Source of the DNA: Imbricaverruca yamaguchii
Lineage: Eukaryota > Arthropoda > Thecostraca > Neoverrucidae
DNA length: 64,000 bases
Direction: 5' to 3'
NCBI GenBank assembly: GCA_034440575.1
Contig: JAOTOL010001661.1
Coordinates: 2,822,001 to 2,886,000, forward strand
This document shows positions 1 to 46,899 of this stretch, one piece after another. The position numbers and the translations under genes are program-made. The notes below the pieces were generated by a model, which saw only the letters and a program-made list of their open reading frames with translations, was not told the origin of the DNA and searched no databases. The first letter of the stretch is position 1. Every line of letters begins with the position of its first letter.

Positions 1-1152
1 TTCCTTAATCTCACTTGGTTGACCTTATAGGTCACGAAAAGCAGGTCAATGTCGGAATGTAGTAAGTTACTTGTCATGTTTGCAGTTGTCTGGCTTTGTT
101 GACCATGGTCGTAAGACAAGTGCAATTTCGTTCTTCAATATTCAGGAAATGCAAACCGATAGTTTAACTAGCGGTAAACTAGCAATACAGATGGCGAACG
201 ATAGGTTAACAAAAGTGACATTTACAAAGATCAAGATCACTGATCTCGTCAAAGTCAAATACCTGAAAATGTGTGACGAACTGGTCAAGATTAAAATTTT
301 TGAAGGGGATGACGTCTAGGAGAAGTTAATTGGTGCCACGAAACCGAAACCATGTGCTTTCCATCCTCGTTGATGATTATCGAAACCTGACCCGAAGTTA
401 ACTTTCATGTTTTTGTTTTTTGGTCCTTTGTTTATGTTCACTTATTTATCTTTTAACCGGTTCTTGGGCGGTTTATTGATGGAATTTTTTTCCATGTGCT
501 TCTAAGGACAGCATTGAAACGAGTTGGTGACTCGACCATCACCCACCCTAGCTCCGCTGTCTTAAAACCCCAGAATGCAATCATTTACACAGGGTGCGTA
601 AATCGTGAGACAGAAGGTATGCCAAATTCCGAAGTGATAGGGTGAAGGGCTCAGGTGTAGTTTCAGAAAAATAAAGGGGAGTCAAGTTACCCACACGGCG
701 ATGGCTAATGTTATGTCAGCCAGGAGATCATGAATGCTTATGACGTGCATCGTAACTCATTTTTATGCGTACAAATGAGCACACGTTCGATTCAATTCAG
801 GTATTATCTATTCCTATAGCACATCCATGAAACGAACTCATTTCTTCGACCTGTTTCCCCTCAGTCTTCTCTTGTTACACAAGCTTCAGTATGAAAAACT
901 CGATAGATCATTGTCGTAAAGAATGTCAAAATTGCAAATCCCACATAATCTTCCAATAGTTTGCCATACAGCGCGCATCAGAGAGCACGAGCCATCCAAT
1001 TTGGACAAAATAGATCACCTGTATTGCATCCCGTAGTATCATTATAATAAGTCATATCTGAGTCCATTGTAGGTTCTAAGGCACTACACATATGTAGTAG
1101 CGAATTACATATGATTCACCACTACATAGTGCACGTCTAAGCATGAACTTAC
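1..1152. other. Intron or 3' flank, no gene seen
   Basis: No exon with acceptable splice sites was found. Bases 1-310 contain several TGACC/GGTCA words, as in the dispersed repeats elsewhere in the window; the small open frame there looks accidental. Confidence 0.4.
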
Positions 1153-35613
<34,461 letters not shown>

Positions 35614-35761
35614 GCCGTGGCGGCCGGGGCGCAGCCGGGGCTGCCGCCGGCACCGCGCGCGATGCCCTGGAGAGCCGCACTCAGAGGTTGCCGCAGGGCC
35701 GCGCTCGGGTCTCGCCGGCCGCCGGGTCTCGCAGAATCGCCGCTCGACGGGCGCGCGCAGA

Positions 35762-35769
35762 TTATATAA
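35762..35769 (-). promoter_or_regulatory. TATA box of the multi-module gene
   Basis: Minus-strand TTATATAA in GC-rich surroundings. It lies about 150 bases upstream of the first ATG (35613), so transcription would start near 35735 and leave a GC-rich 5' UTR of roughly 120 bases. There is no ATG between the expected start site and 35613. Confidence 0.6.
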
Positions 35770-36099
35770 GCTGGCTGGCAGGTGTTTGCGTGGCCGACGT
35801 TTGCCGCCGGCGGTGCGTCGCGACGCGGCGGGGCCGGTGTGACAGGTGGTGACTGCGCCGCCAGCTGTGACAGACGGGTATATTTGCCACACCGGATCGT
35901 TGCGACTCGCTCCCAACTTGCGTGGGCGTCACCACAGATTTTGGGCAGGACGAAGGACGACAGGGCCGGGGTCGATTTATCACAGCGACATGGATATGAT
36001 GTTAAGTTGTACGGAGCTTGACTGGAGCGCCACCGCTCCTATAGCTGATGGGGCTGTTGTAGCTCATGGGATTGTTGTAGCTGATTGCTATAGCTGATG

Positions 36100-36430
36100 T
36101 TGCTGATGATCCATTGCCAACATTATGGTACGCAGAGTTGAAGACGTGTCGGGGCACTGAGTTGTGACGTCATAAGAGGCAGCATTTCAGACGGGTTTTC
36201 GCCGAAATCATAAATTAATGGTGATGTATTCACTGCCACTTTGAACCAGTCAGAACCGGCTGAACTGAGTCACTCAAGCCACAACGATGCCCGAACTTCT
36301 ATTGCACTGAGGAGTGCCACGGTATACAACCGCCACGTGTGCCAGGCGTCGGCTGAAAGGGGAAACCGACAACCGACATCGACTCGCTCGGCGTTACGCC
36401 GCGGTGTTCAATGAGAGATACGAAATAGAT
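36100..36430. other. Intergenic, nothing recognised
   Basis: Upstream of the multi-module gene's promoter. No conserved element or open frame of note. Confidence 0.35.
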
Positions 36431-36439
36431 GCGAAATAC

Positions 36440-37382
36440 CTAACGTCGCCTTGATGGCGCAAACTTTATTCTCCATTCGCCGACCGGACACTGATTGGAT
36501 GTGGTGAGGTGGTCAGAGGTATGACAGTTAAGACAGTGTACTGGGTTGCAGCCGGTGAAGTCAGGGTGCGGTGGCTCGCCGGACTTGGGGAATCGGGGTG
36601 GTTGGCTGCATGTCCTACTGCCATGACCGAAGCACCGGCAGTTAAAACGTCGCAGTGTACTTGGGATGAAGACTTTGTAGCGAAGATAGCCGGCGAGGAG
36701 GATCTTCGGAAGAACGGTAGAGTTGAAGCTAAGAGACTCGCATTCCGTTTCTGACCAGCTTTGCAGGAAGTGATGCGGCGGATGTGGGTCACTGCCTCCG
36801 GTCTGAGCCCCGCTTGAGTATCTGCTTCAGACATGAAGCGGAGCACCGGCGCAAAGATGGTGCCATTGGTAGTGTTGCCGTTGCAGTGAAGAGTGATTGT
36901 GACGGATTTACCATAAAATGCGTTGGTGTGGAGGAGGGCTTTGGTCTGGGCTCGAGTTTGGGTATTGATGCCGAGGGTTCCGTTAGCCGGGGCTCCAACG
37001 TCAGGATTGGCTAGGGAGCAGATGGATAGAAGTTGCTTAGTTTGCCAGCAAACGTTGGCACGATGGAAGGAAGCTGTGTCCTTGACTGTGTTGGCGTATG
37101 AGCCAACACTGTCGAGGTAGGATTCGATGGATTAGATTTGGTCAAGTTGGGAGGGCGTGTTCTGGTTCGAGTGTGCGTCGGCGGCATGGAGCGTGATGGT
37201 CTGGTCCAGGTCTGGCGGCGTGGTCGACGTCTTTGGACGAACATGGGTTGGCGAGGCACACATGGTTTCCATGGCGTCATCCAAAGGAACAGTGCCGGGT
37301 GGTTCATCAACGGTGGCAGCCAGAGGGAATATGAGGGGCAAGGGAGTTTGGGGTCGAGGTTCTTCTTCCGCTTTTTCCCCAT
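36440..37382 (-). pseudogene. LINE ORF1 (gag-like, zinc-knuckle) remnant
   Basis: On the minus strand, a start MGKKRKKN at 37382 begins a Pro/Thr-rich region. Further down, one frame reads LAGYLRYKVFIPSTLRRF, then FNCRCFGHGSRTC and CLNCHTSDHLTTSNQCP. This is the pattern of the CCHC knuckles in gag-like ORF1 proteins of non-LTR retrotransposons. The pieces are in different frames, so the copy is broken. No reverse transcriptase follows it in this window. Confidence 0.6.
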
Positions 37383-37970
37383 CGTGGGGAAAAATCCCCA
37401 CCTTACAAAATATAAAGACACACGAACACACAGAAACACAGAACAAAAGTACGATGATGACGAAAATATCGTGGAGTAAAGGGTGTCACCCCATTCGAAA
37501 ATGAAACTAGAAACCAAGAGGCGACGGCTGTCACGCCACTTGTAAATATACTCTCTGATATATTTTTGGAAATCAACGCCCCTACCTATAGTATATTCTC
37601 AACTTGAGGTCTGCATTCGCCTCTCCCGCCTGCCATCGTGCCTAAGGGACGGGGAATTCGTATCTCCGGTAAGAGCCACGAATCTAGCACACCTTCGCAC
37701 TCCTCTCTACCACCTAGAGAGTAGTGGTGAGCAGCACACCTCCATCATGAACATACTTTTTAAGACTTCATAACCGCAGTGTTATTGTTGTTCATGTATG
37801 CGAGTAACAACGCATCAGCCGTAGTAGCTAATACTATCAAGAGTTCATTCATGATTCGCAGAGAGATTCTGGCCTGACGGAAGATGACGCTGTATTTTGC
37901 CCTGTAGTAAGATCTCTGCCGCGCCGAACCGTGTCCGGGTGTGCCCGACGACCCGCTGCCTGGCACTTAC

Positions 37971-38040
37971 ATACAGACGTACCTCAGCCCTGTTTGTGCC
38001 GGCCGTGTCTTCGTCGGGGAATACCGATACGCTGCCCGAT
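37971..38040 (-). CDS. Possible isolated exon
   Basis: The minus strand reads GSVSVFPDEDTAGTNRAEVR then LY, followed by a strong donor CTGTAT|GTAAGTGCC. The upstream boundary is unclear (GGGCAG at about 38040 is one option). It does not belong to either gene modelled here. Low-copy GC-rich context and a nearby 26-bp tandem repeat (38100-38175) are noted. Confidence 0.25.
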
Positions 38041-38099
38041 GCATCGCTCCGTGACGATGGAGAGAGCACCTACTTCCAGTAGCAGTACTTCCGTCGTCC

Positions 38100-38175
38100 C
38101 AGGCGCAGTTGGCGGATCAAGGGGCCGGGATCAGTTGGCGGATTAAGGGGCCGGGAGCAGTTGGCGGATCAAGAA
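38100..38175 (+). repeat. ~26-bp tandem repeat (CAGTTGGCGGATCAAGGGGC)
   Basis: Three imperfect copies. Confidence 0.75.
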
Positions 38176-39599
38176 GTCCGATCACACAGCGGATCGGATG
38201 AACCGTCACGCCTGCCTGGACGGTGGCGGCATCTGGCTCGTCTGGACGGTGACGGCCTCAGCCAAACGCCCAGGGCCGCTAACCAGCGCCGTCAGAAAGC
38301 CTGAGGAAGGGGCAGAGGCCGTTCCTACTGGGAGAGGTGTGCGCTGCAATGGGAGAGGGCAATGGCGAGGAGAGAGCTGCGAGGGACAAGGGTGAAGCTA
38401 TTGGCGTTGAATTGTCGGAAATTCTCCGGCAGCACCTGCAAAAGTCGATCGCTGAAAACTCGACCCTACAGAGGGCAGCGAACGGATTGTGTGCGCTGCT
38501 CGACAAGGCACCGAATTCCAGAAATTGGTGATGGTCTTGCACGCTCACACAAGACATACGTAAAACTGTTATGTGTCGACGTGCTTGTGATGGTTTGTGC
38601 AAGGACTACAACGATCAGAATGCATGTATACCGTGTCCACAAGAGCACATCTAGAAAATGGTTTAAAAAAATGCTGTAGCAGCACATATTCTAAGTTACA
38701 TTTTATTACTAATTTGGGTGATATATTATTACGTTCGATATCCTTAGCTTTACATCATGTATCATTTATTACGGAGCTACTGACGCAAGCGCAATTGTTC
38801 ATTTTTTTTGTGAATGACAGATAAATGTGGGGGAAGGTGGAGCAATACGAAAACCCTAGTGCCCTGAGCCTTCCGACACTAAAATACTGGAACCTACTCG
38901 AGATGCTTTGCCTTCACGTTGAACTTTTGAACGTTTTATTGTTGCAGTACAGCTGTGCAGTTTAAAGAACGAGGACAAACTAGGGTGTCCGGTTATGCTC
39001 AAGGAACAAATTTGGTTAGCAGAGCATACCAGCACGCCTCCGCACACCAAAAAAAAAGAATGTTGCGACATGAAAGACAAATAGATCAGCTTCCAGTGTA
39101 AGACCGATATTAAAGTAATCGGGGAATCATAAGCCTACAATCGCAAAGAGACATAGATTCCGAAATAGCGTAAGAACTTTTTAACGCATTCTGTGCTCAC
39201 TTTGAGCCCATTCGGTCGTCTTCATGCACCAGCAAAGGACGAAAAATTGTAGAAGACTATTAATTGGCAACAGCGACACCAGATCGCAATAACAGCCAAT
39301 GAGTAGTTGTGAATTCCCATTTTCTCCGCTACCACGTGTTGTCCCCTTCCACCATAGTAAATGTTTTGAATAAACACCTGGACCTTCGTTATACATGCCT
39401 GTCGACAACAACGCTGAAGAGTGTCACTCACAATCCGGTACACAGTGAAACCATTAAAAGGCATGCTTAATATTAATATTCATAATACTCGCAGAGCAGC
39501 CAGTACAGCAACATTGATGTATTGTTAAACAAGACACACTGGCCATATGCAGAAGAAAAACCATCGAAAGGCATTCAATTTTTAATGTGCACAATGTTC

Positions 39600-39600
<1 letters not shown>

Positions 39601-39638
<38 letters not shown>

Positions 39639-39679
39639 TATAAACCATCGAAAAGCATTCAATTTTCATGTACACAATG

Positions 39680-39741
<62 letters not shown>
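39601..39741 (+). repeat. Duplicated (TA)n microsatellite
   Basis: Two TA tracts, each preceded by CATTCAATTTT(A)ATGT and CACAATGTTC, so the whole ~80-bp block (AAACCATCGAAA...) is a direct duplication at 39550-39633 and 39643-39741. Confidence 0.85.
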
Positions 39742-39744
<3 letters not shown>

Positions 39745-39987
39745 TCACGATTCATGAGCAGTATCAACAGCATCATCATGGTATTCATGCGCACATGTGC
39801 ACAAGCTGCGCCCCAGTCAGACACGGATCAGGGAGAAAGGGTCCTCCCATTTCCCAAAGGGATGGGCACCGCCCCCTTGGGATCCCGATGCCGCTCTTTG
39901 ACCCTGCTCCCTCCACATGCTGTCTTTCTCGAGTTCACTCCCCGTTGGTAAATTCCTGGAGCTGTGCCTAAACCAGAAAGCAGGCAT

Positions 39988-40925
39988 ATTAACCCGCGCC
40001 GTCTTTCCGGTCGGATCCTCACACCCCGTCTCGGGGAGGGGGGGGGGGCGGTTAGTAACCCCCATCTAAAATCCAAACTAAGCATCGAACGAGAACGGAA
40101 AAGGTGTCATCGGAAAGCGCTCGACGAGTAGGGTCTGGGTCCACCCCCAAAACAATTTCCCCCCAAAAGTGACGTCACCAGGGGGGGGGGGACGACTTTT
40201 CACGACTTTTCACGACTTACATTATGTTTTTGGCTCTGGGGAGTTCATTTTTGGGATATATGAAAAAACAAATTTATTTAGAATGAGAAATGGACAGCGA
40301 AATCGACCAGGGTTTTAACTTTTTTGGTCCACCAAAAATATAATTTTATTTTTTTTGAAATTTGAAAATTTTGAGTTTCAAGCTTTCTTTAATTTTCCTT
40401 TTCCAATGGGTAGAGCAGACCGAGAAACGTTGTTGGAAGTCAACTTGCTCTAATAAAAAATGCTTTAGCCAGAATCCTCTATTTGAACTGCAATTTGGCA
40501 AATACGCAAAATTTATATGTAGTCAAAAACGAAAAAAAATCACCTCGTACGTTTTATTGCATCCCTAAAGATAAGCAAACGCTGAAAGTTTCATTAAAAT
40601 ATCTGTATCCGTTAAAACGTAACGACTGGTTGAACTTTTTTGTAGGTGACCTCACTTGACCTTGACTAACTCGTTGACCCTAGATGACCTGACTTCAAAA
40701 TGGTGACCTGACTTCAAAATGTGTGACCTGACTTCAAAATGTGTGACCTGACTTCAAAATGTGTGACCTGACTTCAAAATGTGTAATCATCGTGTCAAAT
40801 TGACGTGGGAAAAGGTATGCCAAATTTGGACGCGCTGCCGCGCGCCGTTCGTCCACTGCCCGCAAACAACCTGAGGGAGGGCGGTTGAAGACCCCCCAGA
40901 GACCCCCGGACCCCCCAGGGTTAAC
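39988..40925 (-). mobile_element. TTAA-bordered non-coding element, family 1, copy B
   Basis: Starts TTAACCCGCGCCGTC...CTCACACCCCGTCTCGG and ends at GGTTAAC near 40918. The interior matches 6205-7020 in the opposite orientation, including CACGACTTTTCACGAC and the ATGGGTAGAGCAGACCGAGA region. Five tandem copies of GTGACCTGACTTCAAAATGT lie at 40690-40785, not present in copy A. Confidence 0.65.
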
Positions 40926-40999
40926 AGCAAAAACGCGAAAAAATGAAATGTATTTCTAGGGGCTTTTCTAATTTCACAACAGGGTAATATTTTTTAAAA

Positions 41000-43980
41000 G
41001 TCAAATTGCATCTGAATACGCAGATTAAATAACTTCGAAGACGGAAAAAAAAACACCAGAGGAACTGCATGCCTCGGTCATCCATGGCCTCCGCTCAACA
41101 ACTGTAATGGACAAATTCAAGATGTGGTCTTTTGAACCCACATTTTGTTTCCCCTTCCAAATACCTCTCTCCCTCCTCCCGCTCCTTCAACTGTTTTGGA
41201 CGACACCAAGGTGCCATCCTTTGAACCCACACTTTGCTGCCTCTTCGAAATACCTCTCCTCCGCTAATAAAGCAGACATTTTCACGTTTCGCAGGCACGC
41301 TCACTACTGCAACACTTCATCTGCGCCCAGGTGACTTTCTTAGGGGATATTTCCGCGCTAAGTAACGTCGGATGACGACTTGACACTCCTTCCCGCCGGG
41401 CTGATAATGCGCCGTGAAGGGGAGGGCTACAGGTTGGAGATGTGTGCTCAGCACACAGCACAGTGCTCAGCGTCTGGTCCTTGCATTCAGGTGCCGTGAA
41501 ACCAGTCGCGCTGCATGTCACAGACAGTGCGCAAAATGCAGCACGCAATGACAATTAAAGGCACAATTGCTACGTCAACGTCTAATCGTGTTTGTAGCTT
41601 ACTAATCCCACCATTACGTCGGCCGAACGCACCTCAATAAACATGCGTCCAGAAATGAGATATGCATCCAACGACTCTTCATCATTGGCGAAATGTTCCT
41701 GATCTGGTGTTAGTTGTCGTGATCTTGTGGATGCCAGTCGCTGCGGGTACGGCTTCATGAGCCATGAAGTCAGAGGGTAAGCTGGTGACAGGAATGTCCT
41801 CCAAAATCTCCGGCTCCTGAAATCCCAGTGAGTATGCCTGTCAACACTGGGAATTACGACATGTCTGGCGATATTGGGTCGGTTCAGAATACGTCAGAGC
41901 CACTGCTGTCGACGCGCCACAAGCAGCTTCATATTGCTGGAATGAAGCAAAGTGACTGCATACAAAGTCAGGGACTTCGGCAGTCTCTGCACTGCTGTAC
42001 TGACGCATAAAGGTACAGCAAAGGACACGGAGGACAGTTCCCAGTCCACACTACTGTACTTGAGCACCATTATATACCACAACGGGCAAGGGAGCTGCCC
42101 ACTGCTGTGCCTTGCCGCCGCCAGTCGTTCCATGCCTCTGCACCAAAGCACCGCCACAGGACAGGATCCTGGAAGAGCAAACTCCACGTAAGATCAGCAT
42201 GGCATTAGCGCCGACAACAGCATAGAGTAAGACCGATTCGATGGGAGCTTTACACTGCTGGTCACCGCCACAATACCGATCAGCACCCCAAACACAATGC
42301 TGTAGTATATGCATCAGAAAATCAGACGTGTTAGAGAAGATGTCAGCATCGGAATACTCAGAAAACATATATTTTTAGTTAGGCGATGGCTGTTCTAAAA
42401 CAAATTCGGTGTTTGCAGAACTGCAGTCTTGACAGCTGAGAGTCGTGCCAACTGCAGAGGCATGCCAAAGTCGTGCCAGCACTGTAAAATCTGCAAACAA
42501 GAGGCTATTGACCAATTTGTGGGTGTGCACGGTATTGAAAAACGGCAGCGTAGCATGTCTTCATCCACTACTACCTATTTCAGTGCCATGCACAGTTGAC
42601 CATGCAACTGGACTAAAGCAGGCTTTCTTGCATGTTTGCATACCACATACTGAAGAATAAAAGCCAACTAACATACCTACCGCGCAGGCGGTGCCTTGTG
42701 CATGGGGGCGTGTCAGGTTCTAGGTATTAAGTGGAAGTCGACATGCTTAGTCTATGTCCTATGGCTGTTGCAGAAGTAGCAGTAATAGGAATACATGGAG
42801 CACAAGTGTTTTCCATTTCCCCGGTATATTCCCCATTGGCAGCTAACTGACGTCCTAAATGCAATTAGTCTGTTGAACATGTGCTGATCATTATGATCCA
42901 GTGAACTATTAGGAATTGTGCATGCAACTTTAGATGCGATATCAGCATTTCAGATTGGTGGACCATGTGCTGCATGATATTTCACAAGGTACAGTCCAAC
43001 ATGGGCACACAATTTGCAATGAAGTTTTTTACACAATTTTAGATATACAGCAAGTTTCAATTAAAATACAAGGAATGTTCGCAAGATACTTCATGCAAAG
43101 GTGAAAGGAAAATCTGTCAACAAGGCACACTCACATGTGTCTTTCATCACAGACAGTCCATGTCATTTTTGCGTGCTTGGAAGGCATTGGCGTATGCAAT
43201 CAACGAAAATGCTGGCCTCGTCGGTATCAAGCATGCGTAAATGAATATTCCTGCCTTGTAACTAAGCTCCGACAAATGTACAGGAGCGGTTTCTAACTTT
43301 GAAAGTACGCATATATGCCAACTTAAAATTGCTTCTTCATTGCCTATAGCTGAAATATAGCACAAGCAAAAGCTTCGCGCACGCACCAAAGAAATTGTTT
43401 TCCTTTGGCGGCGCCGAAAAAACATGCTGTTTTGGTGTCGCCGCTGCCGCTGAAGCCGTCATTGGACGTCAATCAGCGGCGCGGCGGCGCCAGCTGTGAC
43501 GCGGCCCCAGACGGCAGGCCGACTCTGGCTGAGGTCATACGTGTGGCGCGACCGAACGACACGCAATCGGGCCACCTCCGCGTGGGCGCCAGATCTCGTT
43601 GCGAAATTGTGCGGCGAATGCAACGTTTCCGATAAAAGCACGTCGCCATGTACCTTCTCTGTAAGATGAATTGCCATTACCAAGGCAAAATAAACAAAAA
43701 CTGAAGATATGGAAATATATCAAGGCATGTCAGATTGATGTATTTAGCTGACTACAGACATTTTGGTCCCGGACATTTAGTTGGTAGTGGGCTATGACGT
43801 CATCAGGAATGTCCTCTGTGATAGTCTGGTTGCTGCAACATGAACACTGATGGAGCTGGGAAATGCCAATGAACGTATTGTTTCAACTCGATTTTGAGCA
43901 AGGATGCAACAGATTACCTGTGTGGGTGCACATGCAGGCACAAGTGTAATTTGCACACCAACAAACCTGGTTTATGCACC
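41000..43980. other. Intergenic, no gene supported
   Basis: Several donor-like sites occur (for example CCCA|GTGAGT at 41829 and CTCCAC|GTAAGA at 42187), but I could not attach convincing exons. The GC-rich block at 43430-43630 has open frames on both strands without splice support. Confidence 0.35.
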
Positions 43981-43988
43981 CACCAAGT

Positions 43989-44415
43989 TGGTCGTGTTCA
44001 GTGGCGCACCGTGGATGGGGGGGGGGGGGGCAGCCCCATGAGACCAACAGTGCCCTTTTGGCCAAAAGTTCCCTTTTGACAAAAAAGTCCCCTATTGGCC
44101 GGAATGTCCCAAATTTAGCCCATAAATCACCTGCCTCATGTCAAAGGTGCCGTTGCCAAAGGTGCCGTTTGGGCCCAAAACTGCCCTTTTGGCCCAAAAA
44201 TAGCATTCCCTGTTCCCTTTCCTGTCCTATGCGGCATGAAAAATTAACGCCCCCCCCCCCCCCCCCCCCCCCCCAGTCAACAAACCTTCCAGTGTGCCCC
44301 GGGCCACAAAGTGCCCTTTTGGTGCCGGTCAAGTGCCCTTTTGGAGCCGCCCAAGTGCCATTTTCGGTTCGGGCCCCCATATAAAAATCCTGGGTGCGCG
44401 CCTGGTCGTGTTGAG
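43989..44415. mobile_element. Short transposable element with 13-bp target duplication
   Basis: The interior begins TGGCGCACCGTGGATGGGGG and ends CCCCCATATAAAAATCCTGG then GTGCGCGCC, giving inverted ends (GGCGCACC...GGAT). It is flanked by TGGTCGTGTTCAG (43989-44001) and TGGTCGTGTTGAG (44403-44415), one mismatch. The interior holds repeated GCCCTTTTGGCC motifs and a run of about 20 C. No coding sequence. Confidence 0.75.
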
Positions 44416-45149
44416 ATAACGCTGGGACTGCCTAGCAGAATTTCCTGCGGCAGCTTGAGGGGATTGAATCATCACCGCCTTAGATTTCAGGCACCAATGA
44501 ACGCATCGGAAAAATACGATGTCAATGGATAGACCTGGCTGCTCGTATGACGGAAAGACATTCTTCTGATAGCAAGGGATCTGTTTTGTCACAAGTGAGG
44601 TCGAAAATATCGTGAAGCGTCGAACTTGTATGCCACCGCTTATTCTGTCGTAACATACTTCTGTAGCAGATCCATACATTTTGACCTGGAGCGGTCACTC
44701 GTCAAGCGGATGCCGTCTCCTGAGAGGAGCGTAAGAAGTTGAAAAATGAACCTCAGTAATGGTTCCATAACAACTTCAAACGGCACGGAGCGGTATCCAC
44801 TGCAGTCGGGTTCCAAGACAGACAGTTCTGGCCCAAAGAGCTATAGGGTCGGGTCGAGCCTCAATAGGGAGCACCGATTTCTCTCCCAGGAGCACATCCA
44901 GAGGAAAATTCGCGACGTCCAAAGGACCTCCAAAGGAGGGGGAGACACCTGGTGCCTTCCAGGGTGGCGTCAAGCCGCGAGAGGGGTGATCATTGGCTGT
45001 AGAAGGGTCCGTACCCGCAGCATCCCTTCTTGAGCCGCGCTTGGGTCGCTTTATTGGGTAATCGGGGTTGACTCGGGTTTTTGCGTGACATTTTTTAATA
45101 CGTCACCGCCGGTAACTGTCCGACGAACCGCCCACAAGCAACCCCGTCC

Positions 45150-45430
45150 GTGGATCAAGGATACGTCCGTAGACCAGGGATACGTCCGTAGACCATGTAT
45201 ATGTCCGTAAACCAGGGATATGCCCGTAGACCAGGGATACGTCCACAGATCAGGGATACGTCTCCGTAGACCAGGGATACGTCCGTAGACCAGAGATACG
45301 TCCGCAGACCATGGATATGTCCGTAGACCAGGGATACGTCCGTAGACCAGGGATACGTCCGTAGACCAGGGATACGTCCGTAGACCAGGGATGCGTCCGT
45401 AGACCAGGGATACGTCCGTAGACTAGCAAA
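45150..45430 (+). repeat. 19-bp minisatellite GTCCGTAGACCAGGGATAC
   Basis: About 14 copies with small variations. Confidence 0.92.
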
Positions 45431-45580
45431 ATACAGGAAAGAGTGCACACATACATACAAAGCTTTAACACATCCCTGTTCGTGGAAGAGGGTTAGGATC
45501 GTTCAAACTCTGCAAAGCTTTCACAAACCACGGAGCGAAGTGCAGTCACGATTGGGCCCTCTTGTGTTGTTGTGGGCCCT

Positions 45581-45639
45581 CTGCGTGATGTTCGTGATTG
45601 CACTTCACGGAGCGAAGTGCAATCACGAACATCACGCAG
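45581..45639. repeat. Perfect inverted repeat, 26-bp arms, 7-base loop
   Basis: Arms 45581-45606 and 45614-45639 (CTGCGTGATGTTCGTGATTG and on, with exact complement). A related copy of the loop side, ACGGAGCGAAGTGCAGTCACG, lies just upstream at 45532-45551. Confidence 0.92.
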
Positions 45640-45995
45640 CTCCTCGGATCGTGATCCGCCGTGTCGTCCGGAAAGGCCAGTGCACGCCCGTCGGCCCGGT
45701 CCCGGCCGGCATGAGCCACTCGCAAGACTGGCGTCTCCGAATCACGGAACGACTGGAAATCCGCCGCGAAGGTCGCCCGCCGGTCAGCCGCATGACGTCA
45801 GAATGGGGGCTGCAGCGGGCGGGCGGCCGCGCTTGCCTCGACTGCGACATTGCGAGACGAAGCGGCACGAGCCGAACGCTGCACATCTGCCGTCACGGCT
45901 GCCACACTTGCGGTTTCCCCCAAGTTGAAGACTTTTGCAGCACCGGGTGGCTGGACATGAGGGCTTGGGCTGTTTTGAACCTGGCAACACTTTAG
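45588..45995 (+). CDS. Possible small Cys/His-rich secreted protein or exon
   Basis: Open frame of 135 codons from ATG at 45588. The frame stays open upstream to about 45540 (hydrophobic LGPLVLLWALCVMFVIALHG, but with GTG rather than ATG), which would resemble a signal peptide. The C-terminal half has ACLDCDIARR and LHICRHGCHTCGFPQ, a cluster of seven Cys and several His. GC content is higher than in the flanks. The start overlaps the perfect inverted repeat. I recognise no family; it could be one exon of a larger gene. Confidence 0.32.
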   Translation: MFVIALHGAKCNHEHHAAPRIVIRRVVRKGQCTPVGPVPAGMSHSQDWRLRITERLEIRREGRPPVSRMTSEWGLQRAGGRACLDCDIARRSGTSRTLHICRHGCHTCGFPQVEDFCSTGWLDMRAWAVLNLATL

Positions 45996-46369
45996 AGGAG
46001 CCGATGGCAGAGGAATGAGTATCGTGACGGTAAACTAGAAGGCAGGCTGGGTATTCTTGGGATTGGTGCAAAAAGCAACAAGCCTAACTTCATATCAACA
46101 CTTCAATTAATTGGTTTATTTTATTTCGTTCATTCGAATATACACGGCCTAAGATGCATTGCGCATATACATGGCCTGTCAAAGATGCATTGCGCGATCT
46201 ACACTACCATAACATGGCGATGTAATATGTATTTAATACAAATATCGTACTTTGTCCAAATAATCGACAATTTGGTTCTCACAACTATCCAAATGCAACA
46301 AGTAAGACCATTTTCGGGCCCCGTTCATCGAGGCCTTCCCGATGGTGCCCCGCTCGTGTTCGAGCGGCG

Positions 46370-46462
46370 CTTAGTTTTAACGTTATACGGGGGTCTTTAA
46401 TGACTCCCAACCCCCGAGACGGGGTGTGAGGATCTGATCGCAGAGACGACGCGGGTTAAGGA
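46370..46462 (-). mobile_element. Isolated end of a family-1 TTAA element
   Basis: On the minus strand TTAACCCGCGTCGTC...GATCCTCACACCCCGTCTCGG, matching the left end of the 39988-40925 element, followed by the inverted GGTCTTTAATGACTCCC block. Only the terminus is present. Confidence 0.55.
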
Positions 46463-46721
46463 GAAAATGCAAACGACCAGCATTAGCTCCAATGTTAAAG
46501 TAATAGTTCGAACTTCGGTATGGAACCAAACCCCGCTCCATTTGGATGACTAGGACCAACCAACTACATTGTCAATAATTCGCGACCAGTACAGTTGAAA
46601 AAGTACCAACTTCTGCATAGTGACGCTACGTTCTCCAACTTGTCAGCTGATTTTGAAGAATGTGCGTTTTGAAGTGTGTCGCATCATGTAAGTTATTTGC
46701 GCCACCGGTAAAGCTAGTGTG

Positions 46722-46762
46722 TGTACATTTGCGTTGTCAAGCAATGACAACGCAAATGTACA
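46722..46762. repeat. Perfect inverted repeat, 18-bp arms, 5-base loop
   Basis: TGTACATTTGCGTTGTCA, loop AGCAA, exact complement. A (GT)n-rich tract follows at 46790-46865. Confidence 0.9.
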
Positions 46763-46899
46763 TCTATGTTAAGGTTTGCTTGTGTGTATATAAGTGTGTG
46801 GTCTGTGTGTGTGTGCGTGTGTGTGTGCGTGCGCGCGTGCGTGTGTGCGTGTGTGCTTGTCTGTGTGTTTGTGAATGTGCGCTCGCGCGCATCGGGTGG

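Noticed and set aside
71..319. 82-codon frame at the left edge
   Set aside because: Biased Lys/Thr/Ile content from TGACC- and AAG-rich repeat sequence; no domain or splice support.
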